Shown here one piece after another: positions 53,921 to 64,000 of a DNA stretch of 64,000 bases. Each line of letters starts with the position of its first letter. The first letter of the stretch is position 1. The stretch comes from Erinaceus europaeus (lineage: Eukaryota > Chordata > Mammalia > Eulipotyphla > Erinaceidae): assembly GCF_950295315.1 (NCBI RefSeq), contig NC_080176.1, positions 35,181,006 through 35,245,005 of the forward strand. Direction: 5' to 3'. The notes under the pieces are model-generated. The model made no database searches, had not been told where the DNA came from, and was given only the letters and a program-made list of their open reading frames with translations. The translations under genes were made by a program, and so were the position numbers.

Positions 53921-54923
53921 CAAATGCAGTCACAAGCCTCAGAAATTCCAACAATAGCAACTGAAGCAAGGATTGATGCAGTTCAATGAGTACCAGTTAG
54001 CCAAAGAATACCTCCAGTCCAAGAAAAAATAGCAAACAGAACCAAAAGAAAAAAAAAGGGAAAGCTAGAGTAGACTATTATCAAATTTGATGTCTATTAT
54101 AAACTGTAAGTCAGATTTCTTCCACAAAATAATTCACAAACAAGAGTCAGTGAATTCTTAAAGTATTAGAAGGAAGAAAATTAGGAGAAAGAAAGAAAGA
54201 AAGAAACAGTGAAAGGAATTTTTTTTAATTAGTTAGAAGAGAAGAAGGAAGGTCGAGGGAAGAGGGAGAGAGAAACAAGTTCCTCTCCCCATAGAGAGGA
54301 CACCCAGTCAGCTATCAATGAAAAAAGCAACAATAGTTAATTTTGTCCAACCTGAAGAGAAGGGAAAAGGGACATACACATATAATAATAGTCATAATAA
54401 AATAAAATAGAGTAAGTAACCATAACAGTCTGTCTGCAGGTTGGACCACTTCAGATTGGCTGCATGTAACCTGAGCAAAGACAACCAATTATAATAAGTA
54501 TATATGACACACAAAAAACCCTCCAGGTAGTCTTTCCCAGGCAGGGCTGAGATTCTCATTGGTCAGGCTTTTGTCCCTCAAATCGAGCTCCAGCCACCTA
54601 TAAAAAAAGGAGAGAGAAGGAAAAGAAAAAGAAAAAAGCAAGGCTTGGTATGACACCCCTGCTGTGTCAGGAATCTTGGTAAAGAAAACAGCTCCACAGG
54701 AAGCCTGCTAGGAGCAGCTGGTCATCCTGTGGGGCTGATTCTGGGGTGGGGGTGGGGGTGAGTTCAGAAATAATGAAGGCAAAGATTTTCTTTTCTTTTG
54801 TCTGTTTGACCTCTGTTTGCCAACCCAAGCGTGGGTTACAGGAATTTTTTGGTGTCACCTTGATCACCCCTTTCACAGACATGCCAGTTATCCTACATCC
54901 TACCCTCTCCAGAGAATCCCAGG
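53921..54923. other. Probable old L1 5'UTR or unassigned
   Basis: Sits where the 5'UTR of the antisense L1 should be, but I found no second copy to compare. Purine-rich, with GGGGTGGGGGTGGGGGTGAG at 54746. Ends at the ERV 5' LTR. Confidence 0.35.
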
Positions 54924-55398
54924 TTGTAAGCTGCTTTTTTTCTTTTACCCCTTCTGTTTCATTTGGTTTAAATACCCCTGCTTAACACTGCATTCTATTT
55001 ACATAACCACTGTATTCTATTTACATAACAACTGCCATCTATTTACATAAATCACTTTTACATTTACATAAAGCACCACCTTCCCTCCAGGGCATTGGTG
55101 GTTTAGTGGTAGAATTCTCCCCTGCTCCACCCCCTCTCCTTGTCACACCCTGATCCTCTCCTTGTCAAACCCTGATTTTCACCAGTCACTTTTCTCTCCA
55201 CCCTCTTTGCATCACATCCTGTTCACACCCTACTTGGGAAGTATATATAAAGTCAACATTCTTCGTTTTAGTTAGTTGTTAGTTTAGTCTAGCTTGGTAT
55301 AGATTGCGCTGCATCCTGCATGAATAAAGAGATACTGTGTACAGCTCAACCACGAGTCCCTGGTCGTCTGTCTCCCATCAGTGAAGCTCAGCCCGCCA
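54924..55398 (+). promoter_or_regulatory. 5' LTR
   Basis: CCCCTTCTGTTTCATTTGG, repeated CATTTACATAA-type units in U3, tRNA-Gly-like 55092-55125, TATA box AGTATATATAAAG (55240s), polyA signal ATGAATAAAGAGATACTG (55318) and end CAGCCCGCCA. The first about 30 bp differ from the 3' LTR. Confidence 0.88.
55092..55125 (+). other. tRNA-Gly 5'-half-like segment in 5' LTR
   Basis: GCATTGGTGGTTTAGTGG then TAGAATTCTCCCCTGC. Two mismatches to the tRNA-Gly 5' half as I recall it; A box TGGTTTAGTGG kept. Confidence 0.78.
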
Positions 55399-55400
55399 TA

Positions 55401-55419
55401 TGGTGCCTGAACAGGGACT
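55401..55419 (+). promoter_or_regulatory. Primer binding site, tRNA-Lys
   Basis: TGGTGCCTGAACAGGGACT two bases after the LTR; close to the complement of the tRNA-Lys 3' end, with changes consistent with C-to-T decay at two CpG or C positions. Confidence 0.88.
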
Positions 55420-55621
55420 GAAATAAGCCCTGAAACATGGACCGGCATCAACGTGGGACCTAACCCACCCATCGCCCAGATAAGTAAACTTGGCTACCCA
55501 TCCACCATGGGTTGCCTTTCTACTTATGAAGAGGTCTGCCAAAGCCTCTACTGTTTCATTATGAGACAGTATCTCTGTCTCTAGAACATTTTACTCTGGG
55601 CCACATTCGGTTCCCTGACCG

Positions 55622-55860
55622 TGAACTTTGGTTTCTTATGACCGGGATCATAGAGCTTGGAAGATGCACGGAGATTTCTCCTTGGACTTTCTGGATTCCC
55701 TCTCTCATGTTTCCCGAGGAAAAGGACTACATTTTGCTCCAGGCCACAATTTGGTTCTTTATGACTGTGATCATAGACCTCGGGATATGCACGGAGATTT
55801 CCACTGGGACTTTCTGGACTTCTTCTCGCATGTTTCCCATGGAGAAGGAATACTCTAATT
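55622..55860 (+). repeat. Tandem duplication of about 124 bp in ERV internal region
   Basis: Copy 1 has ACCGGGATCATAGAGCTTGG, GATGCACGGAGATTTCTCC, CTCATGTTTCCCGAGG; copy 2 has ACTGTGATCATAGACCTCGG, TATGCACGGAGATTTCCAC, CGCATGTTTCCCATGG. The pair is clearly diverged. Confidence 0.82.
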
Positions 55861-56264
55861 TGAGGAGCATTCTCCAGTACCGTGGCAGTCCCCAAGAATG
55901 GAGACACGTGGTTAGTTCTACTCTCCTGATTGGATTCTATCTTCAATGGGAAGACACTTTTAAGAATGGGTGCCTGAAACAATCCAGCAGGAACAGTCAG
56001 AAGCACCCTAAATGGAATTTCGAGGAGCTTTTTGGACTAGGATGCCCTCCGGGGACTCATGATGCTACATGGTGAGATCTGTTTTGTAAGAGAGTGATTT
56101 GAATGACAGAATTTTTGTTTGACATTGACTTAAAAAAATGCTAGACGCAGCCATGATTTCTAGAGACATCCAGAAATAATCCAAAAAATTGTTTTTTCTC
56201 CTTTGATTTATTTTTTTATGTCTTGGCATAAATCTGAAACGTTTAATCCTGAAACAGTATGAGT

Positions 56265-56335
56265 TATGGGCGGGGAAGATAGTGCAATGATTATGTTAAT
56301 TATTCTCATGCCTAAGGCTTCTACCCTGGTTCTTC
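56265..56335 (+). other. SINE-head-like fragment in ERV internal region
   Basis: GGGGAAGATAGTGCAATGAT, TATTCTCATGCCTAAGGC; counterpart of 16130-16205 in the other ERV. Confidence 0.62.
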
Positions 56336-56899
56336 TGTTTACTTTTCCACATTTTATTGAGTTTAAACTGTTTAAACAACCTTAAAATCATACTAGAAAA
56401 GACTTCCAATTATAATGGAGTTATCAATTATAGTAAACTTCTAATCTGCTACAAGTTTTGTTTGACAAGTAAGTGAATTTCAGCTGTCAAGTCTTCACAT
56501 GAAAAAGCATCTACTCAAATGAAAATTTCTGGAAATGCATTTGGACCCCTGTTCTCTGACATCACCCACAAGATGGAATGACTACAATGCACCCCCGGAA
56601 ACCAATGATGTGACCTGGCACGACCTGAAGAAACAGATTTACAGACTCCAAAGCTCACTCTCTACAGAAAAGCAGAATTCTGGTGGCCAACATTCCCCAT
56701 CAAGACAGACATGCAGCATTTCATCCCTTGGCATTTTCTTCCGTGGTCATCTACTTTGAACTGACACTTCCATCGGACTTACTGGTACACGTTGCTGTGT
56801 TTCTCAAAGACTAACTTCAGCCAGAGCCTTGGGACTTTATAGGCCATGTTCCCTCGCCTGCAGGCTCTGCTACCAGAGACAGAAAACTCTCCCTCCTTA

Positions 56900-57045
56900 T
56901 TAGGTTATGCCCACAGAGGTAGGAAACGCCCTTTGAGGCAAGAGATGCCCACAGAGGCATGAAGCGCCCCCAGAGGCAAGAAATGCCCTTTTGCCTGCTA
57001 GGCCTTGCCCTTTGAGGCAGAAAATACCCCCTCAGGCCTCCCCTT
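56900..57045 (+). repeat. Degenerate GCCCACAGAGGCA repeat
   Basis: Irregular tandem copies of GCCCACAGAGGCAAGAAAC-like units; counterpart of 15600-15765. An antisense frame is open across it in both ERVs (57347-56817 here, 15602-15811 there), both giving LWASLAS; probably a by-product of the repeat. Confidence 0.7.
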
Positions 57046-57411
57046 GGCATCACACTGGTTATTGTTGTTCTCCTATTTTGTTTTCCATGTCTTATGCCAG
57101 TTCTTTTGAAAATGCCTATATGACATAGGTTTCTGTTCACCCCTACACTGCTATTCCCCTGAAAGAGATGAAGCCTTTTACAGACATTGACCCAGTTATA
57201 TACAGCCATAAAGTAAGAGAGAGATGTTGGGGAATTGTGAGGATGTGGTTGAGCTTGGAAGGGCTTGAGCTTGAGGGGTGTGTCAATCCTGTTAGTCTCT
57301 CTCTCCACGGAGAGGTTGAGCAAGGAGGGACTGTAGAACCCCAACAAGGTGTGCCTCTTATCAGTCTCCCTGCCTCACAAAGTGTCCTGAAATCCTGATA
57401 CTATGGCCATT

Positions 57412-57432
57412 AGTTAAAAAGAAAGGGGGAAT
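57412..57432 (+). promoter_or_regulatory. Polypurine tract
   Basis: AGTTAAAAAGAAAGGGGGAAT region directly before TGTTGGTATC. Confidence 0.86.
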
Positions 57433-57916
57433 TGTTGGTATCTTCTAAATTCTGCTTTTAAAACCCCCTTCTGTTTCATTTGGTTTAAATCCTCCCTGCT
57501 TAACACTGCATTCCATTTACATAACCACTGTATTCTATTTACATAACAACTGCCATCTATTTATATAAATCACTTTTACATTTACATAAAGCACCACCTT
57601 CCCTCCAGGGCATTGGTGGTTTAGTGGTAAAATTCTCACCTGCCCCACCCCCTCTCCTTGTCACACCCTGATCCTCTCCTTGTCAAACCCTGATTTTCAC
57701 CAGTCACTTTTCTCTCCACCCTCTCTGCGTCACATCCTATTCACACCCTACCTGGGAAGTATATATAAAGACAACATTGTTCGTTTTAGTTAGTTGTTAG
57801 TTTAGTCTAGCCTGGTATAGATTGCGCTGCGTCCTGCATGAATAAAGAGATACTGTGTACAGCTCAACCATGAGTCCCTGGTCGTCTGTCTCCCGTCAGT
57901 GAAGCTCAGTCCGACA
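57433..57916 (+). promoter_or_regulatory. 3' LTR
   Basis: TGTTGGTATCTTC to CTCAGTCCGACA, with TATA AGTATATATAAAG and AATAAAGAGATACTG. Matches the 5' LTR closely apart from the left edge. Confidence 0.92.
57610..57643 (+). other. tRNA-Gly 5'-half-like segment in 3' LTR
   Basis: GCATTGGTGGTTTAGTGG then TAAAATTCTCACCTGC, with three mismatches to the tRNA 5' half as recalled. Confidence 0.75.
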
Positions 57917-58162
57917 TCACACCACATGTTGTTTCCAGGTTGCCATCTTTGCTCCATCCCCAAGCTCATCCATTTCTTCCAGGTTCTCTAGCTTGGTGGC
58001 ATATAGTTGTTCATAATAACCTTACATGGTACTTTGGATTTCTTTGGTGTCTGTTGTGATATATCCTCTTAATTTATAATCCTATTTATGTGAGTCTTTT
58101 TTAAAAATCTGGTTAAGAGTTTGTTGATTTTGTTTACTGTTTTGAAGAACCATAATTTAGCT

Positions 58163-59190
58163 TTATTGATCATTTGTTTTCTTATTTTTAATGTTATTTA
58201 TTTCTGCCCTAATTTTAGTTATTTTAGTCCTTCTGGTTGCTTTAGGGTTTCCTTGTTCCTCTGATTTTAAGTCTTTAAGTGTGCATTCAGGTTGTATATT
58301 TGAGTTTTTTTGTTGTTTCCTAATATGTGTTTTTATTGCTATGAACTTCCCTCTCAGCACTGCCTTTGCTGTGTCCCAAATATTTTGACAACTTATGTTC
58401 ATTTTCTTTGAATTTTTGAAGCATTTTGATTTATTCCTTAATTTACTTTTGACCCAGTAGTTGTTAAGTAGTCTACTGTTGAGTTTCCATACTTTAGGAA
58501 TTTTACTAATCTTTATTTGTTGGTAAGTGTTAATTCCACTGTGGTCTGAGAAGATGATCGGAGTGATTTTAATGCAATTGAATTTGCTGACACTGTCTTT
58601 GTCATCTAAGATATGGTCTATCCTTGATAATTTCCTATGTGAACTTTAATGGAATGTGTATTCCAGTTTCTTGTGGTGAATGACACTGAACATGTCCAAT
58701 AGTTTTAGTTTATCTCTTAATTTAATTTCCCTATTTCTTTATTAATTCTCTAACTAGATGATTTGTCAAGTTGAGAATGTGGGATGCTGAAGTCTCCTAC
58801 TACTATTGTGTTGCTGTTTCTATATTGCTGTAGCTCTTTCAGTAGATGTTTGATTTATTTAGAAGGACTCTCATTGGGTGCATAGATGTTAATAATTTTC
58901 ATTGGGTGCATAGATGTTAATAATTTTTAAGTCCTCTTGATCCTCTGAGCATCAAGCTATGTCCATACCTCTTCTTAAAAATTTTATTTGTTTTAAGGTC
59001 TATTGTGTCAGATATGAGAGTATCTTCTGCCTTTTTTTTGTGGCTTATATAATGATTTTGCATCCTTTCACTTTGAGTTGTGTTAGGTGGAATTCCTGCA
59101 GACAACATATGGTTGTGTTATGTTTTCTGATCCTATTCTATGCCTTTAAATGAGTGAATTCAGATTGATTTTTACTGATATCATAGATTT
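58163..59190 (-). pseudogene. L1 ORF2 N-terminal relic
   Basis: 58402-58163 keeps [20 protein letters not shown] and RRTKITKIRAEINNI; note KITK here where both young copies have the shared TAA. Endonuclease part has no long frame left. Confidence 0.78.
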
Positions 59191-59219
59191 TAGATATTTT
59201 AATGCCATTACTCTAAACT

Positions 59220-60250
59220 TTCAGAGTGTTCTTATATATGTCATGTTTATGGTGATGTGACTGTTTATAGGAGACCTTTTAGTCCTTCTTGCAAGGAAAG
59301 CTTGGTGCTAGTTGGTTCATTCAATGGTTGTTTGTCAGAAAAGGTTTTTATGCCTCTATCTAGTCTGAATGACAGTCTAGCAGAATACTGTAGTCTTGGA
59401 TGAAAGCTTCTCTAATTAAGTTATTTATTTACTTATTTATTTATTTTACTCTTCTCATTGAGTTCTTGATATATGTGTTAAATTCTCTTTTGGCCTTCAG
59501 AGTTTGGGTGGAGAAATATGCTGCTAATCTGATGGGTTTTCTTCTATGAATTTTTTTTTTCTCAAAGCCTTCAGGATCCTTTCTTTATCCTTATTACTTT
59601 TCATTATAAATATGATGTGTCTTGGTGTTAAGTATGGATTAATTCTGTTTGGGACTCTCTGGGATTCTTGAACTTTTATGTCCTTTATGTTGTTAAAAGT
59701 AGGGACGTCTTCAGATAATATCTCCTGTAAAATGCTTTCTTCCCCTTCCTCTCTTTCTTCCACTGGTAAGCCATTAACGTGTTTATTACTTCTTTTGAAG
59801 TCATCATATATGTCTCTGCTGTTGTTTTCAGTATCTAAATCTCTTTTTTAGTTCTCTTACTTCTTAGGTTTCCTTTAATTCATCCTAGATTTTGACAAAT
59901 TTGTATTCTGCCTCAGATATTCTGTTCTTGTTCCTCTTTACTGTTTTCTGTAGTTCAACTATTTTGTTACCCTGTTCAGATACTGTATAAGCTTGTTCAG
60001 CTAGTTGTACTCTTAATTCAGCTATTTCAGCTTTCAGCTTTAGTGTTTTCTTCCAGAATCTCATTTGTTGTTTCCTCATTTTGATGATATTACCTTCCTG
60101 ATATTAGCTTTCCTCACTCCTGTAATTATTGTATTGATTAGTGTTTGGATATTGTTGTTATTCTTATTTACTTCTACCTTTTGGGGATTTTTCCTTCTGT
60201 GCTTTTTTCCTGGTTCATTCCTCCATTGTTTCTTCTTGGTTTAAGCATTA
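59220..60250 (-). pseudogene. L1 ORF1 relic
   Basis: 60079-59885 has the coiled-coil-like KLKAEIAELRVQLAEQAYTV; 59763-59524 has VQESQRVPNRINPYLTPRHI and SNKDKERILKALRKKKF, the RNA-recognition part. Broken by frameshifts. Confidence 0.82.
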
Positions 60251-60529
60251 TATTTGCTGTGTTGTGAAGTCCCTCCCTCACTACTTTTCAATTGTCTGAT
60301 CACACTTGCTTGTATTGACTTGTATCTAATTAAGGTACTTAAGAGTTTGCAGTTGCAAATCTTAACAGTTGTTTCAATTTTACCTCAATCTCCAAAGTGA
60401 AGCACAGTGGATGTTAAACCCTTCTTATGTTGTTTGTGATTTGTATGCTATTTATCTTCCCTGCAGGCTATGGGAGTCTGAGGTGTTTTTTTTTTTTAAC
60501 TATAAATAATTTTTTTAGCTTAATAACTC

Positions 60530-60668
60530 ACTCACGACCAAGAAATAAAACAAAGTGCAGGTTAGATTACACAATGTTTATGCAAACAGACCCCCAAGCC
60601 TGATCATCCAAAGTCCCAGACCCAATCTCCTGCTCTTACACCAGCCAGAGCTCAGCAGTGCTCTGTGG
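60530..60668 (+). other. SINE type C remnant in L1 5'UTR
   Basis: ACACAATGTTTATGCAAACAG, CCAAAGTCCCAGACCC, CCAGAGCTCAGCAGTGCTCT: nearly a whole type C SINE, antisense to the L1, at the 5'UTR position also holding SINE-like sequence in the L1 at 894-6706. Confidence 0.72.
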
Positions 60669-61374
60669 CTCTGCGAGTTTGTGAATAAAACCTGATTGTA
60701 TTTGGTGAGTTCTGATGACTCTATCCACCATCTTTCCTATTACCAGTAGAACAGTGTGAAAAGGCTCCCACTATTTAGCCACACTTCTGGACCACTGGGA
60801 GTGTATATTTTCTACTGAGTCACCCAACCAGCTGTGTGCCCCTGCTCCATGTCAGTATAGGGTTTCCCTGCTGTTCCAGCATATGAAGGGCAACAAAAAT
60901 GGAGACTCATTGTTGTTATTTGGTAAGTTTTAGGTGACGTTCATATCCATTCAACAGTCTTTTTGTTGGTAAAATTGGGACCAAAAGTGGTGCATCAACT
61001 GGAAAACTGCTGAACTGGTGCCAGTCACTCCTGAGTATGGGCTTTTATCCCCAAGAATCTCGTGCTGAGCCCCTGTTTTTTCATAAGCCACAGGTGTTTG
61101 CATTTACCTATGGCTTGCTGAGTTCCCTAGTTGATCTTATTCTTATCTTGCTGTGTTCTCAGGTGATCCTCTTCTTTTTTCCTAGTTTATCAGGGAAAGC
61201 AATATGCAGCTGCTACTACTCCCTCATCCCACCTCTGTACATCCTTATTCAGTCTATTGATTCAAATGCTGCTCTCTTCTGGAAAGTCTTACAAACACAC
61301 TGAGAAATAATGACTTAAAAGCTCTTTGGACAAGTCAAGTTGGTGCATACTGTTTCTCTTTTAAAAATTAATTT

Positions 61375-61826
61375 AATTTTTATTCTTGTCACTAGGGTTA
61401 TCACTAGGAATTGGTCATTGAAAAATTAATCCACTTTTCTGGAGGCCACTTTTCTCCCCTTCCCTTTCCCCTTACCCTTTTCCTACCCCTCCCCTCCCCT
61501 TTCCTTTCCTCCCTTCCTTCCTTCTTTCCTTCATCTTTTCTCCCTTCCTTTCCTCTCTCCTCCAAACCTCCCTTGCTTTCTCTCCCTTTCCTCTTTCCTT
61601 CTTTCTCTCTTTCATTTTCTTCTTCCTTTCTTGTTTCCTTTGTCCCGTAATTTCTCCCTTCATCCCTTCATTCCTTCATAACTTCTTTCCTACTTATAGT
61701 AACAGAGAGATACTTAAAGAGTAGGATAGATGTATAAAGGGAGAGAGATACCTGCAACATTGCTTCACTGCTAGTGAAATCCCCCCACCAGTGGAGACAG
61801 GGGATTAAACCATTGTTCTTTCTCAT
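61375..61826 (-). mobile_element. SINE with 3' module and pyrimidine expansion
   Basis: Plus-strand CACTAGGGTTATCACTAGG and TTTCTGGAGGCCACTTTTC (module), (CCCTT)n-like expansion 61455-61690, then GAGAGATACCTGCAACATTG, TTCACTGCTAGTGAAATCC and GGGATTAAACCATTGTTC. Confidence 0.75.
61455..61690. repeat. Pyrimidine-rich tract
   Basis: CCCTT/TTCCT units without a fixed period; low complexity. Confidence 0.88.
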
Positions 61827-61838
61827 GATAACATGCTT

Positions 61839-62058
61839 TTTTTTTTTTAAATTATATTTATTTATTTATTTATTGAATGGAGACAGCAAGAAATCAAGAG
61901 GGAAAGGGTGATAGAGAGGAGGAGGAGAGACAAATACCTGCAGCCCTGCTTCACCACTTGCAAAGCTTTCTCCCTGTAGGTGGGGACGGGGTCCCCAAAC
62001 CTGGGTCCTTGTGCACTGTAACATGTGCACTCAACCAGGTGCACCACCACCCGGCCCC
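61839..62058 (-). mobile_element. SINE type B
   Basis: Minus strand GGGGCCGGGTGGTGGTGCAC head, AAGGACCCAGGTTTGGGGAC, GTGGTGAAGCAGGGCTGCAG, AATAAATAAATAAATAAAT tail. Target duplication ATAACATGCTT (61828-61838; 62060-62070). Confidence 0.93.
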
Positions 62059-62083
62059 AATAACATGCTTTGAAGACTTATAA

Positions 62084-62554
62084 TGTTACAGAAAAAATAT
62101 ATACATGGCTCCAAGTGTTACAGCTCTGAGTGTTACAACCCAAGAGTGATACAGCTTCAGGTGTTACAGCTCAAGGTGTAACAGATGGGAAGAATGAGTC
62201 TGAGGCCAAAACCGTATGGAGGGCAGGGAGATACTGTATTACACTGGCAGAATTCAGAGGACCGCCATGCCATATCCCTCACCATATTTAGAAAGCCACT
62301 TATATACCCTTCAAGCTGGCTGCAACGTGCTTAATTGGTTATAGGGTGATTTTAGATAAGATACATGAAAATTAATTACAAGGTGGTTATAAGGTACACC
62401 AATCAGGTAAATCAAAGGATGGGGTGGATTGGCCATATTCCACACCCAAAGACTGCCAAAATATAAATGATTCGTCCTTATTAGTTACATTTCTATTCCC
62501 CTAGGTTTACTGAAATGCAGGGACAGCAGACCTGCCTGCCTGTCCTCCATAACA
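62084..62554 (-). mobile_element. Probable LTR with short tandem repeats
   Basis: Minus strand TGTTATGGAGGACAGG start, GACCAATCCACCCC-like and CCTGATTGGTG (CCAAT boxes), TGAAGGGTATATAAGTGGC (TATA box) and end TTTCTGTAACA. Near its 3' end five copies of about 15 bp (GCTGTAACACTTGGA type) lie at 62107-62182. No PBS seen. Confidence 0.55.
62107..62182. repeat. Five-copy 15-16 bp minisatellite
   Basis: Units GCTCTGAGTGTTACA, ACCCAAGAGTGATACA, GCTTCAGGTGTTACA and alike. Confidence 0.85.
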
Positions 62555-62631
62555 TTTTATTTCAGTAATATCTATTATCAAGTTTCTCCCCAGAAGGCTG
62601 TCATAATCACGACCAAAATGTGACCAAAATG

Positions 62632-62932
62632 TCTTTTTTTTTCTAATTTTTTAATATTTATTTATTTATTTTCCCTTTTGTTGCCCTTTTTTAAATTGTT
62701 GTTGTAGTTATTGTTGTTATTGATGTCACCTGTTGTTAGATAGGACAGAGAGAAATGGAGAGAGGAGGAGAAGAGAGAGAGGGGGAGAGAAAGACACCTG
62801 CAGACCTGCTTCAGTGCCTGTGAAGCGACTCCCCTGCAGGTGGGGAGCTGGGGCTCAAACCGGGATTCTTAAGCTGGTCCTTGCACTTTGTACCACACGT
62901 GCTTAACCCGCTGTGCTACTGCTCGACTCCCC
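62632..62932 (-). mobile_element. SINE type A
   Basis: Minus strand GGGAGTCGAGCAGTAGCACA head, B box GGTTTGAGCCC, CTGCAGGTGTC, CAACAATAACTACAAC tail. No clear target duplication. Confidence 0.9.
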
Positions 62933-63086
62933 AGAGTTTGTATATAGAAGTTTGTACCACTAAGTACCACTAAGTATTCAAGTATTCTATTCATATGATA
63001 GACCAAAACGGCCGGCACTCACGTGGGTTGACTCTCAGCTAGAAAGGTAAACTTTACCAAGTTCCCATCACTAGTTCAAGAGACTA

Positions 63087-63727
63087 TGTGAGAAGAAAGA
63101 AACTTGGGGAGGATTCTGGTATGAACACACTCATTTATTGGGGGGGGTGGGTTTGGGTTAATATAGAAGGCTAGACAAAGAACAGTTTTCACATACGTAA
63201 GAATTCACAAGTTTCTTAAAGGTCAGCATGTTCCTATGGCAGGGGCTGGTATGACAAAATTTGATACATAAAGATCAATACAATTGGTCTCCTGATGCAG
63301 GCATTTAATAATCCAAAGGCATCTGAGAGAAGAATAGTGGTCAAACCAGTAAGGTGAGATAGAGAAGGAAGAACAAAGCTTTAAAGACATCAAAAGGGTT
63401 CCAGGAAATAAGGTCTTGGGGAGCTTTTCACTTGTCTGGTGTTAGGAGTGTGTGACAGGATGTGCTCTTCCTTTGTGATCAAAAGGTGAAGTGGAATGTG
63501 TGAACTCTGAGTGAGTGTAACCATTTGGCTGACAGTGGGGGAGATAGGATGTAGGCTCATTGTGAATTTCAGGAGTCTTACAGAGGAGAAGCTGAGGCTG
63601 ATAGACTTTTGTCTCTTGGCTCATCTCTATGGAGAGAGGCTAACAAGAGAGGTGTCTTTTCATACCTCCATCCGTGAAGATGGGGGGAGCTTCCCTAAGC
63701 TCTACCAAACTTCCACATACTCCCACA
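63087..63727 (-). mobile_element. LTR, same family as 29929-30528
   Basis: Minus strand TGTGGGAGTATGTGGAAG start, CTATATTAACCC (TATA-like), CCCAATAAATGAGTG (polyA signal), end TTTCTTCTCACA. Shares the GGTAGAGCTTAGGGAAGC block with the copy at 29.9 kb. Confidence 0.7.
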
Positions 63728-64000
63728 AATAAGCTGCATAATTTCATCATCATTTAGTTACATAATCTCTCGGAGGCCCACGCCTCCTGGCAGAGCCAAC
63801 CACAAGTTCCCCAGAGCCAACCGCAAGTTCCGCGGGGCCAACCGCAAGTTCCGCATTCCCATGCCCTGAAACGATATAAGTAGCTGGGACAGAAGGAAAA
63901 AAAAGGCTTGCTTGCTTGCTCCATGAATTGAGTCTGCTGTTCTGTGAATCAATCCCGACGCCCTTCTCCCTTCTCACCGTCACGCTGGAAGCGACAAGTG
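63728..64000 (+). mobile_element. LTR-like promoter segment, cut by window end
   Basis: Three tandem copies of GCCAACCGCAAGTTCCGC (63797-63856), then ACGATATAAGTAGC (TATA-like) and a 3' part with CCCTTCTCACCGTCACGC. GC-richer than its surroundings. Layout suggests U3 repeats, TATA and R/U5 of an LTR, but the end lies outside the window. Confidence 0.45.

Larger units (their letters stand above)
54924..57916 (+). mobile_element. Class II (tRNA-Lys) ERV, non-autonomous, both LTRs
   Basis: 5' LTR 54924-55398, PBS at 55401, about 2 kb internal, PPT at 57412-57432, 3' LTR 57433-57916. No gag, pro, pol or env frame recognised. Internal region is collinear in part with the minus-strand ERV (15459-17490) and the remnant at 19172-20299, so all belong to one family in which genes were lost. 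The flanks CCCAGG and TCACAC are not a matching duplication; the 5' LTR start also differs from the 3' LTR start, so the left edge may have been changed. Inserted in old L1 territory. Confidence 0.9.
57945..61300 (-). mobile_element. Old L1: RT start, endonuclease, ORF1 and 5'UTR
   Basis: Antisense: 57945-58150 RT beginning; 58150-59190 linker and endonuclease (CAGGTTGTATATTTGAG, GGGATGCTGAAGTCTCC, TGGGTGCATAGATG); 59220-60250 ORF1; then 5'UTR to about 61300. A 31-bp unit is duplicated at 58871-58928. Many frameshifts. The left part of ORF2 and the 3' end are absent, cut off near the ERV. Confidence 0.85.

Noticed and set aside
55628..56075. Overlapping 76- and 145-codon frames as a retroviral accessory gene
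   Set aside because: They come from a duplicated block with no conserved frame in the other ERV and no recognisable domain.
54924..57916. Intact, potentially active retrovirus
   Set aside because: No gag, pro, pol or env frames; internal region is only about 2 kb.

Overview
This is mammalian nuclear DNA made almost wholly of layered transposable elements. I found no convincing host protein-coding exon, rRNA, functional tRNA or CRISPR. The repeat content suggests an erinaceid hedgehog (order Eulipotyphla): a tRNA-derived SINE of about 290 bp, whose 3' region is a pyrimidine-rich stretch followed by CAACAA/TTGTTG repeats, occurs throughout; a second SINE family opens GGGCCAGGTGGTGG; and L1 LINEs carry unusual 3'UTRs. 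This looks like the SINE repertoire I recall for hedgehogs. Species assignment is inference; mammalian origin is certain from L1, MIR and class II ERV content.

Layout. 1-13.7 kb: a nearly full-length, inactivated L1 on the minus strand (894-6706), then about 2 kb without recognisable repeats, stacked old L1 3' ends, SINEs and MIR relics. 13.7-19.1 kb: one 5'-inverted (twin-primed) L1 with a 15-bp target duplication, broken by a SINE and by a class II ERV with tRNA-Lys-like primer site (15088-17863), itself hit by a SINE. 19.2-28.1 kb: a class II ERV remnant (integrase end plus 3' region, minus strand) split by a plus-strand L1 (20300-27517), which in turn hosts a SINE, a second twin-primed L1 and two solo LTRs with 6-bp target duplications. 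28-54 kb: L1 3'UTR fragments, SINEs of at least five types, one LTR, and long microsatellites, some grown from SINE tails. 54.9-57.9 kb: a plus-strand non-autonomous class II ERV with both LTRs, PBS and PPT. 58-64 kb: an old L1, SINEs and three LTR-like segments, the last cut by the window edge.

How it fits together. The L1s supply the machinery type that mobilises SINEs; target duplications let the order of insertion be read directly, up to four layers deep. All large L1 and ERV reading frames are broken. The best leads are a 34-nt match to the 5' half of tRNA-Gly inside one LTR family, stop codons shared by two L1 copies (suggesting an already defective lineage that spread), a GC-rich foreign block inside one ERV, SINE pieces built into L1 and ERV families, and a 3'-truncated L1 that still has a target duplication.
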